From Prorocentrum cordatum (lineage: Eukaryota > Sar > Dinophyceae > Prorocentrales > Prorocentraceae): a stretch of DNA of 64,000 nucleotides. The first letter of the stretch is position 1. Each line of letters opens with the position of its first letter. The notes under the pieces are model-generated. The model worked only from the letters and a program-made list of their open reading frames with translations, made no database searches and was not told the origin of the DNA. Made by a program: the position numbers and the translations under genes. Shown here one piece after another: positions 31,646 through 41,948 of the stretch. The stretch lies in NCBI GenBank assembly GCA_963575745.1, contig CAUYUJ010019937.1, positions 555,562 to 619,561 on the forward strand. The letters run 5' to 3'.

Positions 31646-33305
31646 CAGGCGCCTCCAAGCCTGGCAGCGTTGGCCTCCGGCCGCATCACCATCGGAGGCA
31701 AGCCAGCTGGGCGCATCGTCTTCGGGCTGTACGGGGGCATCACACCCAAGACGGCAGAGAACTTTCGGGCACTGTGCACGGGCGAGAAGGGCGACTCTTA
31801 TAAGGGCTGCCCCTTCCACAGGATTATCCCGCGGTTCATGATCCAAGGCGGTGACTTCACCAACCGGAACGGCACCGGCGGGCGCAGCATTTATACTGAA
31901 GGAGAAAAATGCAGAACCATTAATTTTCGGAGTTCCACGTGGATTTCTTGGATCGGCGCTCGGTCCCCTGACGGCACTTCCAGCGCCGCTCTTGCAGCGC
32001 TCCGCGCGCCAGCGAGGGGGGGGTCCAGCCTCGGATCAAACAAATCCGCGCGTATCGCCGATAGTTCATGTTTACGCAGTTATTTCTTCCTCGACCATGG
32101 CAGCCGCTTTGATGACGAGAACTTCGACATCTCGGCGGCGAGCCCAGGGGGGAAGTGAGAGGGGGGAAGCCTCCTCAGAAGGCGGCGGGGCTTCTCAGAA
32201 GTCCTCGCATCTTCTGAGAATCCGTCCGTGGCTTCGGAGAATGGACCACAGGGCTTCCCAGAAGGCGCGATGGGATTCTCAGAAGCTCCGCCGCCTTCTG
32301 AGGAGGCCTGCCCCCTCTCGCTTCCCCCCTGGGCTCGCCGCCGAACATCGGCCACACCAAGCCCGGGCTGCTCAGCATGGCGAACGCGGGGCCAAATACC
32401 AACGGCTCCCAGTTCTTCATCACCACGGCGGTCACGAGCCACTTGGACGGCAAGCACACGGTCTTCGGCGAGGTCGTGGAGGGCATGGACGTCGTGAGGC
32501 TCGAGGGAGACAACATTTCATAAACCTCAACTTTCTGAGCTCCGCGCCGATTTCTCGGATCGGTCACCCTTGCCTTTGTGGGGGACTCTTGTAAGGCCCT
32601 CGGCACCACGGCTGGATTCGTCTATTGAAGTCCTCGTCAGAACGCGCCCTGGGACAGGACCAGGGAGTAGCGGTATGTCGTCGTTTTCTTATTCATTGTT
32701 TTGCCCATCGGCGCGGGCCTTCGCAGCTCCCCCTCCCCCCCTGGAGCAGATCTTGGCTGTTTTTGGCACCTGTTTCGAGCAAATGAGTCTTCACCATCGG
32801 GCGCACTGTTGCAAACACTCACACACTAAGCAGAGGTCCAGAGCCGGACCCCCCCCTCCCCCTTTCCGCCCGATGTCGAAACGCCGGATAAGTAATCGCT
32901 CACCGCGGATCTCTTGGATCTGCGCTGGGCGCCCAGTGGTGGCGCCTCTGGCGCCGCCCCATGTCTCGCTCCGCGCGCCCGGGAGGGAGGCGGGCACGCC
33001 AGGAGCTGCGGCGCTCCAGCGCCACTCCGAGAAATCTGCGCGCAGCGTCGAAAGTTCCTGCTTCCCTCTCTCACGCCTCCCTCCCTCCTCGTGCTCCCTC
33101 TTCCTACTCCTCCTCTTCCTCCCATTCCGAAGCTCCCTCGTCCTCCTATTCCTCCTCCTCCTCCTCCTCCTCCTCCTCCTCCTCCTCCTCCTCCTCCTCC
33201 TGGCTCGGGAGGCAGATGGAGGCCGTGGGTTCGGGCAGCGGGCGCACGAGCCAGCCGGTGGCCGTGGCGGCCTGCGGCGTCTGGGACACGTTCGCGAAGG
33301 AGTGA
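31646..33305 (+). CDS. Cyclophilin-type peptidyl-prolyl cis-trans isomerase, four exons seen, 5' end missing
   Basis: Probably catalyses proline isomerisation. Exons: about 31646-31894 ([51 protein letters not shown]), 32099-32131 ([11 protein letters not shown]), 32350-32498 ([37 protein letters not shown]) and 33212-33305 ([21 protein letters not shown], stop TGA). Joined, they follow the cyclophilin fold with no gap; about 175 residues, close to a single-domain cyclophilin. Active-site Arg, Phe and Gln (HR, FMxQ) and the MANAG and QFF motifs are present; the Trp that binds cyclosporin is His here (HLDGKH). Only the extreme N-terminus (the usual VFxDI strand) is unplaced; no ATG is visible in frame. 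Intron 3 is GC-AG; introns 1 and 2 lack canonical borders. All three introns contain introner-like foldbacks. Confidence 0.85.
31895..32098 (+). mobile_element. Cyclophilin intron 1: family A introner-like element
   Basis: Almost all of this 204-bp intron is an A element. Left arm at about 31921-31965 (GGATTTCTTGGATCGGCGCT), loop GCGCTCCGCGCGCCAGCGAG, right arm at about 32019-32092 (ACAAATCCGCGCG then TTCATGTTTACGCAG). Borders inferred from protein continuity do not give GT/GC...AG. Confidence 0.75.
32132..32349 (+). mobile_element. Cyclophilin intron 2: family B introner-like element
   Basis: Arms of about 55 bp: 32132-32187 (starting CTCGGCGGCGAGCCCAGG) and 32289-32344 (ending CTGGGCTCGCCGCCG) are inverted copies. 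The direct repeat ACATC flanks it at 32127-32131 and 32345-32349, like a target-site duplication that straddles the exon joint. Internal TTCTCAGAAG blocks match the other B copies. Confidence 0.8.
32499..33211 (+). mobile_element. Cyclophilin intron 3: composite GC-AG intron
   Basis: Begins GCTCGAGGGAG and ends GGCTCGGGAG; removing it joins ag|g as an Arg codon in frame. It contains a truncated family A left arm (32514-32577), a family C unit (about 32578-32685), a nearly complete second family A element (about 32880-33062) and a (TCC)n run (33138-33200). The direct repeat GGCTCG(A/G)GG-like at both ends suggests insertion. Confidence 0.7.
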
Positions 33306-33351
33306 CGCAAGTTGTGGGACCGCGGCGTGCGCGAGTTGCGGGCGGGCGCGC

Positions 33352-33775
33352 GAGGGAGGAGGAGGAGGAGGAGGAGGAGGAGGAGGAGGAGGAGGAGGAG
33401 GAGGAGGAGGAGGAGGAGGAGGAGGGGAGGAGGAGGAGGGGAGGAGGAGGAGGAGGAGGAGGAGGAGGAGGAGGAGGAGGAGGAGGAGGAGGAGGGAGGA
33501 GGGAGGAGGAGGAGGAGGAGGGAGGAGGGAGGAGGGAGGAGGGAGGAGGAGGAGGAGGGAGGAGGAGGGAGGAGGGAGGAGGGGGGAGGAGGGAGGAGGG
33601 AGGAGGGAGGAGGAGGAGGGAGGAGGGAGGAGGGAGGAGGGAGGAGGTGGAGGGGAGAGGAGGAGGAGGGAGGAGGAGGAGAGGAGAAGGAGGAGGGCGG
33701 GCATCCTCTTTGTCCTCCTCCCCCTCCATCCTCCCTCCTCCTCCTCCTCCTCCTCCTCCTCCTCCTCCTCCTTCC
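33352..33775. repeat. (GGA)n then (TCC)n microsatellites
   Basis: GGA and GGAGGGA at 33352-33690; TCC at 33733-33770, so the block can also fold back on itself. Confidence 0.9.
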
Positions 33776-33821
33776 TACATTCCTTCGCCTTATACGTAAC
33801 TTCTCCCAGTTTAAAGGGGGG

Positions 33822-34220
33822 CTCGGGCGTTTCGCCTGAGACTTCCTCACCATTGTATGATTCTGAAGCTTCAGGATTGCAAGAGTTGCACGGTTTGAGG
33901 GGGGGGTCAAAATGGCGATCTCGCCTTAGCGCGGCGTACATTCGTTTTAAACATTTGCCACCGTTTCACGGATTTCGGGCGGGTCGTTTAAACATATGGT
34001 TTTCGTTTTAGCTAGGCGTACATTCGTGACCAAACATTTGCCATATCTTCACGGGTTGAGAGCGGGTCGTTTTCAAAACGTGGTTCTCGATTAAGCGCGG
34101 CGCGCAATCGTTTTTAACAAGTTGCAAGAGTTTCGCGGATTGAGGGCGGTTCCTTTTCAACATGTGGTTATCGCCTCAGCGCGGCGCACATTCGCGTTTT
34201 TTGTCGACACATGCAAGAGG
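33822..34220 (+). repeat. Family X repeat, copy 2, with four terminal units
   Basis: Begins like 8258-8400; then a unit of about 80 bp (AGCGCGGCG(T/C)ACATTCG, TTGCAAGAG, GGGCGGGTCG) occurs four times. Confidence 0.65.
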
Positions 34221-34224
34221 TTCA

Positions 34225-34450
34225 TTGGTTTCCATCATCAACGGGCCAGACATGTTGTTCTGAAAGAATTCAGGACGATGCGGGTGCAACCGTTATGTTG
34301 ATTCGTTGTGTTGAAGCCCCAGGAATGACGTTCTGGTACGATTCAGGATTGCCAAGACAAGACGCAACAGTCAGGTTGATCCGTGGCGTCGGAATCCCGA
34401 GAGCAATGTTGTGGCATGCTTCCGGGTCTTCAAACGGTTGCCTTCCAAAG
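34225..34450 (+). repeat. Three diverged units of about 80 bp
   Basis: AACAGTCAGGTTGAT / AACCGTTATGTTGAT and related blocks recur three times. No gene recognised. Confidence 0.45.
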
Positions 34451-35030
34451 AGGCAGTTCCTTCAATGGAAATGAACCGTCGTAGGGGCCTATGAAGAGAG
34501 AGCTTGGTGGGAGGGTGTATTCCAACATCGCTGATGACTCTGAGGTTTACCCTGGTCCGCCTCCTCCTCCTCCTCCTCCTCCACGCCTGGGGGCGCGCGC
34601 GACGGCGGGTCCTGTCCGGGAGTGGTACAACACCTTTCCATCGTTCCCGTCCTTGCTATCGTGCCCACCCATATGTTCGCCTTCGCCGCGTCACCCCTTC
34701 TCGGCAGCACCCTGAGCGTGTGCCCTCGTGCTCAGCTTCGTCACCCGCCCCATTCAGCCACGACACTGAACTAAAGACCGCTATGAGTTCGGAAGGGGCC
34801 CGCTGTTCCTTAGGTCCGCCCATGGCTGTTCCTCTAGCCTTCCTCGTGCATCTAGGTGCGTTTGGGGGGAAAAAGGGCTTCGTTCCTTATCTGAGCGACG
34901 AAAGAAAGTAGCATGGCGAAGGACCCAACCCTATGCAGCTGTGAGTACCGCATCAGTGAATATCGTCTTACGTGGAGCTTCCGATTCGGCCAGGAAGTTC
35001 TCTACTGGGTGGGGGAGCAGCATCCAGACA
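34451..35030. other. No feature recognised
   Basis: A short CTC run at 34558-34585; otherwise mixed sequence. Confidence 0.4.
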
Positions 35031-35034
35031 CCGC

Positions 35035-36125
35035 CACTGGGGCCATCGGTGGAGCTCCCTATGGGGCCACGAAGCGCTGTACTGGGTGGGGGAAACGCAT
35101 GCGGACACCGCCACTGGGACCTTCGGTGTAACCCCCATATGGGGCCACGAAGCGCTGCATTGGGTGGAACCGCATGCGGACACCGCCAATGGTGAGGCCT
35201 TCGGTGTAGCTCCTTCCAGGAACACGAAACGTTGATTGGGTGAGGGACGCACATGCGAATTCAGCCATTGGGCCATTTGGTGGAGCTCTCCATGAGGCCA
35301 CGGAACGCTGTACTGGGTGGGGAGACGCATGCGAACGCCGCCATAAGGATCTTCGGTGGGTCGGGGAACCGCATGCGAGTGCAGCCACTGGCGCCTTCGG
35401 TGGAGCTCCCGATGGGGCCAAACAACTCTGTACTGGGGGGGGGAACCGCATGCGAGTGCAGCCACTTGGGCCTTCGGTGGAGCCCCCTGTGGGGCCACGA
35501 AGCGTTGTACTGGGTCGGGGAACCGCATGCGGACACCGCCACTGGGGCCTTCGGTGGAGCTCCCGATGGGGCCACACAATGCTGTACTGGGGGGGAACCG
35601 CATGCGAGTGCAGCCACTGGGGTCTGCGGTGGAGCCCCCTGTGGGGCCACGAAGCGTTGTACTGGGTCGGGGAACCGCCTGCGGACCTTGCCACTGGGGC
35701 CTTCAGTGGGGCTCCCTGTGGGGCCACGCAACGCTACACTTGTTGGGGAAACCGCATGCGAGTTCATCCACTGGGCTATTCGGTGGAGCCCCCTATATGG
35801 CCACGGAACGCTGCACTGTGTGGGGGAATTGCATGCGAGTGCTCCCATTGGGGCCTTCGGTTGAGCTCCTGATGGCGCCACGAAGCGTTGTACTTGGTGG
35901 GGCAACCGGTCGGATGCGATTGCAGCCACTGGGGCCTTCGGTGGAGATCCCCACGAAGCGCTATATTGGATGGGGGAATCGCATGCGAGTGCAGCTACTT
36001 GGGCCTTCGGTGGAGCTTCCTATTGGGCCACCGAACGCTGCACTGTGTGGGGGAGCCGCATGCGAGTGCAGCCACTGGGGCCTTCGGTGGAGCTCCTTAT
36101 GGGGCCACGGAGCGCTGTATACCAG
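35035..36125 (+). repeat. Tandem array K1, about 14 units of 78 bp
   Basis: Unit landmarks: CCGCATGCG(G/A), GCCACTGGGGCCTTCGGTGG, AGCTCCCTATGGGGCCACG, AAGCGCTGTACTGGGTGGGG. Spacing of the GGGGCCACG block is close to 78 bp. Long open frames result from the period being a multiple of three. Confidence 0.85.
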
Positions 36126-36385
36126 CCAGGTTCGCGACGCGCACGAGGTCCTCCAAGTAACAGTGCAAAGTGACAGCGAGGCATCCGCGCATCGAAGATG
36201 CTGCAACGTGCGTGTTGCATTTGCTTTTGACAGGGATGGTGGGCCTGGCCACGTGGGGATACTGTTCCCGACCATCCTGTGATGTTGGGTCCTCGTTTTG
36301 AGGAGACGGTGCCCCGCGTTCCTCCTCTCCTCTCCTCCTCCTCCTCCTCCACCTCCTCCCCTCCCTCCTCGTTCCATGCGTTTCA
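36126..36385. other. Spacer between opposed arrays K1 and K2
   Basis: Non-repetitive apart from a CTCCTC run at 36324-36360. It forms the axis between the two inverted arrays. Confidence 0.6.
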
Positions 36386-38580
36386 CCACCCAGCACAGCG
36401 CTTCGTGGCTCCATAGAAGCCTCCCGTGGGACCGCCCGCATGCGTCCCCCACACCCAATTTTGCATGTTCGCCCACCCAGTGCAGCGCTTCGTGGTCCAT
36501 AGGGAGCTCCACCGAAGCCCCCATGTGGGACCGCCCGCATGCGTCCCCCACGCCCAATTAATTTGGCATCTTCGCCCACTCAATATAGCGCTTCGTGTCC
36601 CCATAGGGACCTCCACCGAAGCCCCCAGCGGCGCCGCCCACATGCGCCCCCCACATCCAATTTGGCATTTTCACCCAGCCAGTGTAGCGTTTCGCGGCCC
36701 CATAGGGAGCTCCACCGAAACCCGCAATGGGACCGCCCGCATGCGTCCCCCACACCCAATTTGGCATTGTCACCCACCCAGCACAGCGCTTCGTGTCCCC
36801 ATAGGGAGCCCCACCGAAGCCCCCAGTGGGACCGCCCGCACGCGTCCTCCACACCCACATTGGAACTGTCACCCACCCAGTACAGCGTTTCGCGGTCCAA
36901 TAGGGAGCTCCACCGAAACCACCAGTGGGACCGCCCGCATGCGTCCCCACACCCAATTTGGCATTGTCACCCACCCAGCACAGCGTTTCGTGGTCCATAG
37001 GGAGCTCCACCGAAACCCCCAGTGGGACCGCCCGCATGCGTCCCCCATACCCAATTTGGCATTTTCACACACCCACTACAGCGCTTCGTGTCCCCATAGG
37101 GAGCCCCACCGAAGCCCCCAGTGGGACCGCCCGCACAAGTCCTCCACACCCAAATTGGCACTGTCACCCACCCAGCACAGCGTTTCGTGGCCCCATGGGG
37201 AGCTCTACCGAAGCCCCCAGTGGGACCGCCCGCATGCGCCCCCCACGCCCAATTTACAATTTTCACCCACCCAGTGTAGCGTTTCCCGGCCCCGTAGGGA
37301 GCTCCACCGAAGCCCCGAGTGGCACCGCCCGCGTGCGTCCCCCACGCCCAATATGGCATTTTCGCCCACCGAGCACAGCGCTTCGTGACCCCATAGGGAG
37401 CTCCACCGAAACCCGCAATGGGACCGCCCGCATGCGTCCCCCACACCCAATTTGGCATTGTCACCCACCCAGCACAGCGCTTCGTGTCCCCATAGGGAGC
37501 CCCACCGAAGCCCCCAGTGGGACCGCCCGCACGCGTCCTCCACACCCAAATTGGCACTGTCACCCACCCAGTACAGCGTTTCGTGGCCCATAGGGAGCCC
37601 CACCGAAGCCCCCATGTGGGACCGCCCGCATGCGTCCCCCACGCCCAATTAATTTGGCATCTTCGCCCGCTCAATACAGCGCTTCGTGTCCCCATAGGGA
37701 CCTCCACCGAAGCCCCCAGCGGCGCCGCCCACATGCGCCCCCCACATCCAATTTGGCATTTTCACCCAGCCAGTGTAGCGTTTCGCGGCCCCATAGGGAG
37801 CTCCACCGAAACCCGCAATGGGACCGCCCGCATGCGTCCCCCACACCCAATTTGGCATTTTCACCCTCCCAGTACAGCGCTTCGTGGCCCCATCGGGAGC
37901 CCCACCGACCACACCCAATTTGGCATTGTCACCAACCCAGTACAGCGTTTCGTGGCCCCATAGGGAACCCCACCGAAGCCCCCAGTGGGACTGTCCGCAT
38001 GCGCCCCCCGCGCATGATTTGGCATTGTCACCCACCCAGTACGGCGCACTGGGACCGCCCGCATGCGTCCCCCACGCCCAATATGGCATTTTCACCCGCC
38101 CAGTACAGCGCTTCGTGGCCCCATCGGGAACCCCACCGAAGCCCCCAGTGGGACCGCCCGCATGCGTCCCCCACTGGGAGCTCCACCGAAGCCTCCTGTG
38201 GGAGGACCGCCCGCATGCGTCCCCCACACCCAAGTTGGCATTCTCACCGGCCCAGTACAGCGCTTCGTGGCCCCATAGGGAGCCCCACCGGAGCCTCCAG
38301 TAGGGCCGCCCGCATGCGTCCCCCACGCCCAATTTGGCATTCCCACCCACCCTTTACAACGCTTCGCGGCCCCATGGGGAGCTCCACCGAAGCCCGCAAT
38401 GGGACCGCCCGCATGCGTCCCACACGCGTAATTTGATATTTGCACCAACCCATTGCAGCGCGTCGTGGCCTAATAGGGAGCTTCACCGACGGCGCCTAAG
38501 CTACCGCACGCATGCGTTCCCCCCCCGCCCAGCGCAGCGCTTCGTGGCCCCATATGGAGCTTCACCGAAGAAGATGTTCA
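36386..38580 (-). repeat. Tandem array K2, about 22 units of roughly 99 bp, inverted relative to K1
   Basis: Read on the minus strand the unit has the K1 landmarks (TTCGGTGGAGCTCCCTATGG, CCACGAAGCGCTGTGCTGGG) plus an extra 21 bp containing ACAATGCCAAATTGGGTG. The period is 97-102 bp. Some units are truncated near 37905-38060 and 38165-38215. Confidence 0.85.
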
Positions 38581-39620
38581 CAATTGCGGTACCCACAACT
38601 TCATATGGTTGGGACTTTCGCGGGGGTATTTTTTGGACAGGGGTGGATGCGGGCGCGCTGTAACGGTTTAGTCGCCGTTTGGTCGAGGGAGGGTTCGTTT
38701 ATCCTTACGGGGCAGAAGTCACCACCCCTCGAAGGGAAGAACGACTTTGGAAGATAAAGCGCTCTAGACCACGGCCGTCCGTAAGCCTATTGGGACTTCG
38801 CGTTTCCCCACCAATCCATCCAGTATCGATCGCCAGACGCGTTGTCTCGGGAAAATGTAGGAGCATCTAGTGGAGCAGACAGATGATTCAGTTTTGAAGG
38901 CGAAGTTCGAAGTCCGCATGAGCACACCCAGGAGTGGAATTGCTGAGCCTTGAAGAGGGAGGCAGGGATGCGGATGACAAGGTGAAGGAGGAGGAGGAGG
39001 AGGACGGAAGAGGAAGGAGGCGACGACGACGGGACTGCAGGATCCAACCATGGAACACTTCCCGAATCGTTCGCTCTGACAGCCTCTTGGAGCAATAGTG
39101 GAGTCCTTGTGGCATCCTTTTGAGAGCTCGCGGAATACTTTTCTCGGAGACCTTTCGATCAACTAAGGTGGGGTGTGGGTTATCTTGAGCTAACTTGGAT
39201 GTCATCTTTGACCATCTGAGCCCCTCTTGTGGGCCATGCTGGGGGCGCTATGACCGCTCGCGCCCCCCCCCCGACCAGATTCAGGGAGGGGGTCAACGGA
39301 GACGTCAAGATACGCCCCCCCCCCCCTCCCCGACGGACGGCCGTCTCGCTCACTCCCACCTGTCCTCCCGCCACACAAGTGGCACCCGAGTCCCAGCACA
39401 GACAGGGGCCGCCATCGGCAACCATCGGGAACCAGTGCAGACGCCAGCCAGGTGCGCGCCGCCTTCGTGGTGTGCCGCGCCTGCCCAACCGACTTTAGCC
39501 TTGATCACCAAAAAAAGTTAGAGCACCACGAACGTACCGAAACTAGAGGCTTTTCACGTGCCGGGCCCTGGGAGACGATACTCGTTCGACACTGTTTCGA
39601 CACTTGTTTGGATGCTCGAA
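38581..39620. other. Unassigned
   Basis: No shared repeat other than a short CCCCACCA(A/G)TCCATCCA block at about 38807 that also occurs at about 11343. GGA run at 38988-39010. No gene supported. Confidence 0.4.
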
Positions 39621-39621
39621 A

Positions 39622-39832
39622 TTACAGTGGGGGCGCGCATCAAGAAACCATATGCATTTCGTCAGGGTATCCTGGGTTTCTTCGCTCCTCGCGCTGCGCG
39701 GTGACTTCCCGCAGCCGTTGAAGGAGCTGCTGCGTTCAGGGTGCTCCGGGTTTCCCCTCAGGTGCACCTCGCGCACGGGTTCTCAGGGGTGGGTTTCTTG
39801 CGAGGGTTTCTTGCGGCCGCGCCCGCACTGTA
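39622..39832. mobile_element. Family D-like element, copy 5, with clear TIRs
   Basis: TTACAGTGGGGGCGCGCATCAAGAAACC-type left end (39622-39650) is the inverse of the right end at about 39805-39832 (GGTTTCTTGCGGCCGCGCCC then GCACTGTA). Interior GGGTGGGTTTCTTGCG matches family D. Confidence 0.65.
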
Positions 39833-40280
39833 TTTCTGGGTGGTGTTCCTTTCGTAAGTACGATGGGAATAACATAAACAAACAAAAACAACAGTGCAAG
39901 GTCATCGCGGGGGGGGGCCGCGAATGGTCGAAGATGTTGACGCAACACGTGATGTGCATTTGCTTCTCCCAGGGGTGGTGGGCCAACGCGCACCGAGAAG
40001 TATGCTGGGCCCTCCCTCCTTGACTCTGTTACGGAAACATGTGTTTTAAGGGTTCGCTGGGCGCCCGAGCACGAGTCAGATTGTGCTGCAGAGTGCATGC
40101 CGTATTGCTTCACCGGGATGGGGGGGGCCTTCGCGGTTCCGGGTTCATCGCCGGTCAGGTGTGGGAGGGGGCGTACAGTAGTTAGGACCAGAGATGGCTA
40201 TTTTCTTCCTTCACGAAGAGGAAGAAGACGGTTGGACGCCGAATTTAGTCGAACCCCCTTCGCCAACGGATTGGGGGGGG
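39833..40280. other. No feature recognised
   Basis: Mixed sequence without a supported gene. Confidence 0.4.
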
Positions 40281-40287
40281 ATTTATC

Positions 40288-41225
40288 CTCACATGCTTCG
40301 TGGGGTTATGGTTTTCTTCCCTGCCGCGTCACACCCGCGTCTTCCTCACCTTCCCTCCTTCTCCTCCTCCTCCTCCTCCTCCTCCTCCTCCTCCTCCTCC
40401 TTCTTCCAACACCCACGCGCACCTTGCGGGCTCGCAAAGCGTGGCAGGCGTGGCACTTTCTCGATACAATAGGGGGTGCGCAGGGGGTGGTCTCCCTATC
40501 CGCGACGATCGTCCAGGGCATAGCAGGCGTGGCACTATTTTGATACCAAAGGGGGTGTGGAGGGGGTGGTCTCCCTATCCGCGCGGGTCGTCCAGGGCAT
40601 AGCAGGCGCGGCGATATTTTGATACCATAGGGGGTGCGCAAGGAGTGGTCTCCCTATCCGCGCGGGTCGTCCAGGACATAGCAGGCGCGGCACTGTCTCG
40701 ACACCATAGGGGGTGCGCAGGGGGTGGTCTCCCTTTTCGCGCCGGTCGTCCGGGGCATAGCAGGCGCGGCGCTTTCTGAACACCATAGGAGGTGTGCAAG
40801 GAGTGGTCTCCTTATCCGCGACGGTCGTCCAGGGCATAGCAGGCGTGGCACTTTCTCGACACCATAGGGGGTGCGCAGGGGTGGTCTCCCTATCCGCGCC
40901 AGTCGTCCAGGGCATAGCAGGCGTTGCACTTTCTCGATACCATAGGTTGTGCGCAAGGAGTGGTCTCTCTATGCGCGCCGGTCTTCCAGGGCAGCAGGCG
41001 TGGCATTTTCTCGACGCCATAGGGGGTGCGCAGGGGGTTGTCTCTGAGCGCGGCCGCGTTCCACGACCATTCCGCAAAGCTTTGCAGGCGTAGCAGTTCC
41101 ACGACACCATAGGAGGTGCGAAGGGGGTTGTTTCTGAACGCGGCCGCAGGGGGCACCAGAGAGCATGGTGGCGGTGGTAGTGGTAGTGCGGTCGACGCAG
41201 AAAATAAAAGAAGTATGTGGGGTTC
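40288..41225. repeat. Duplicated locus copy 1: (TCC)n plus about 9 units of 78 bp
   Basis: Begins TCACATGCTTCGTGGGGTTATG, then (TCC)n at 40358-40400, then GCGGGCTCGCAAAGCGTGGC, then tandem units with GTCGTCCAGGGCATAGCAGG and CTTTCTCGACACCATAGGGG at about 78-bp spacing, ending CACCAGAGAGCATGGTGGCG and GGGGTTCCTCGGTAGCG. The same order is found at 41819-42692. Confidence 0.85.
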
Positions 41226-41737
41226 CTCGGTAGCGAATTCTCTTGACCCCCTCCTGCTCTTGGCCCGTTCCTTCGTTTGCTCCCACCTGTGCAGCGGTGC
41301 GGCCAGGGTGGGATCATCCTCCTCCTCATATGCATCCTCCTCCCCTTCCTTTCCGCCCACCCGGGACTCCCTTAGTTTCTCCCCCTTCCTTTTCCTTCCT
41401 GCCTCATCCGTTCTCCTCAGGGAACATTTCCATCGTGCCAGCCTTCGCTTCGAGTGCTTTGCCATTGCTTCTTTGTCCCCCCCGCAGGAATACTGAAAAG
41501 CTTGCCTGCGTTCGAGGCTCTCGATTGTGGCCCCTTTGCTTTGTGTATATGTGCACTGTTCGCGCAGAGTGCCACCAGTTGGCGCCAAAGACCGCCAGAT
41601 TCCGCCGATAACCGCCGACGGCAGCTGCATGGCAAGGCGTGTAATTATGGTCCATGGTGGGAAACGTAAGGCGTGCGCAATCGACTCCCCGAGCTCCTTG
41701 TCGAGGGAACGATAGGGTGGGATAGGCCTAGGATCAA
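41226..41737. other. Unassigned between duplicated loci
   Basis: Frames on both strands at 41404-41670 are non-repetitive but conflict in strand and have no recognised domain, so no gene is called. Confidence 0.35.
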
Positions 41738-41872
41738 GTCGGGCATGCCCCCTACAGGAGGAACAGTGTCAAAAACAGTCTGGGGACGATTTGTGCTGGT
41801 TTTTTATCATCTTTTGTTCCCCACATGCTTAGTGGGGTTCTTGTTTTCTTCCCACACGCGGCGCACCCGCGT

Positions 41873-41948
<76 letters not shown>

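Noticed and set aside
31890-31912. Placing the exon 1 border after TEGEK instead of after SIY
   Set aside because: It looks like the conserved GEK but would leave four extra residues at the joint, while [12 protein letters not shown] aligns without any gap.
31855-32158. Reading cyclophilin exon 1 straight through to 32158 as one exon
   Set aside because: After GGRSIY the frame enters the A foldback and loses cyclophilin similarity, which resumes at GSRFDDENF 204 bp later.
33312-33941. Gly/Arg/Glu- and Pro/Ser-rich frames downstream of the cyclophilin
   Set aside because: Translations of GGA and TCC microsatellites.
36426-38450. Long frames in the K2 array (His/Pro/Arg-rich, 33-residue repeat)
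   Set aside because: Open because the unit is about 99 bp; several frames on both strands are open at the same place and none has a known repeat-protein signature.
34985-38580. CRISPR-like regular arrays
   Set aside because: Units are fully repetitive without unique spacers, the period is 78-99 bp, and the context is eukaryotic.
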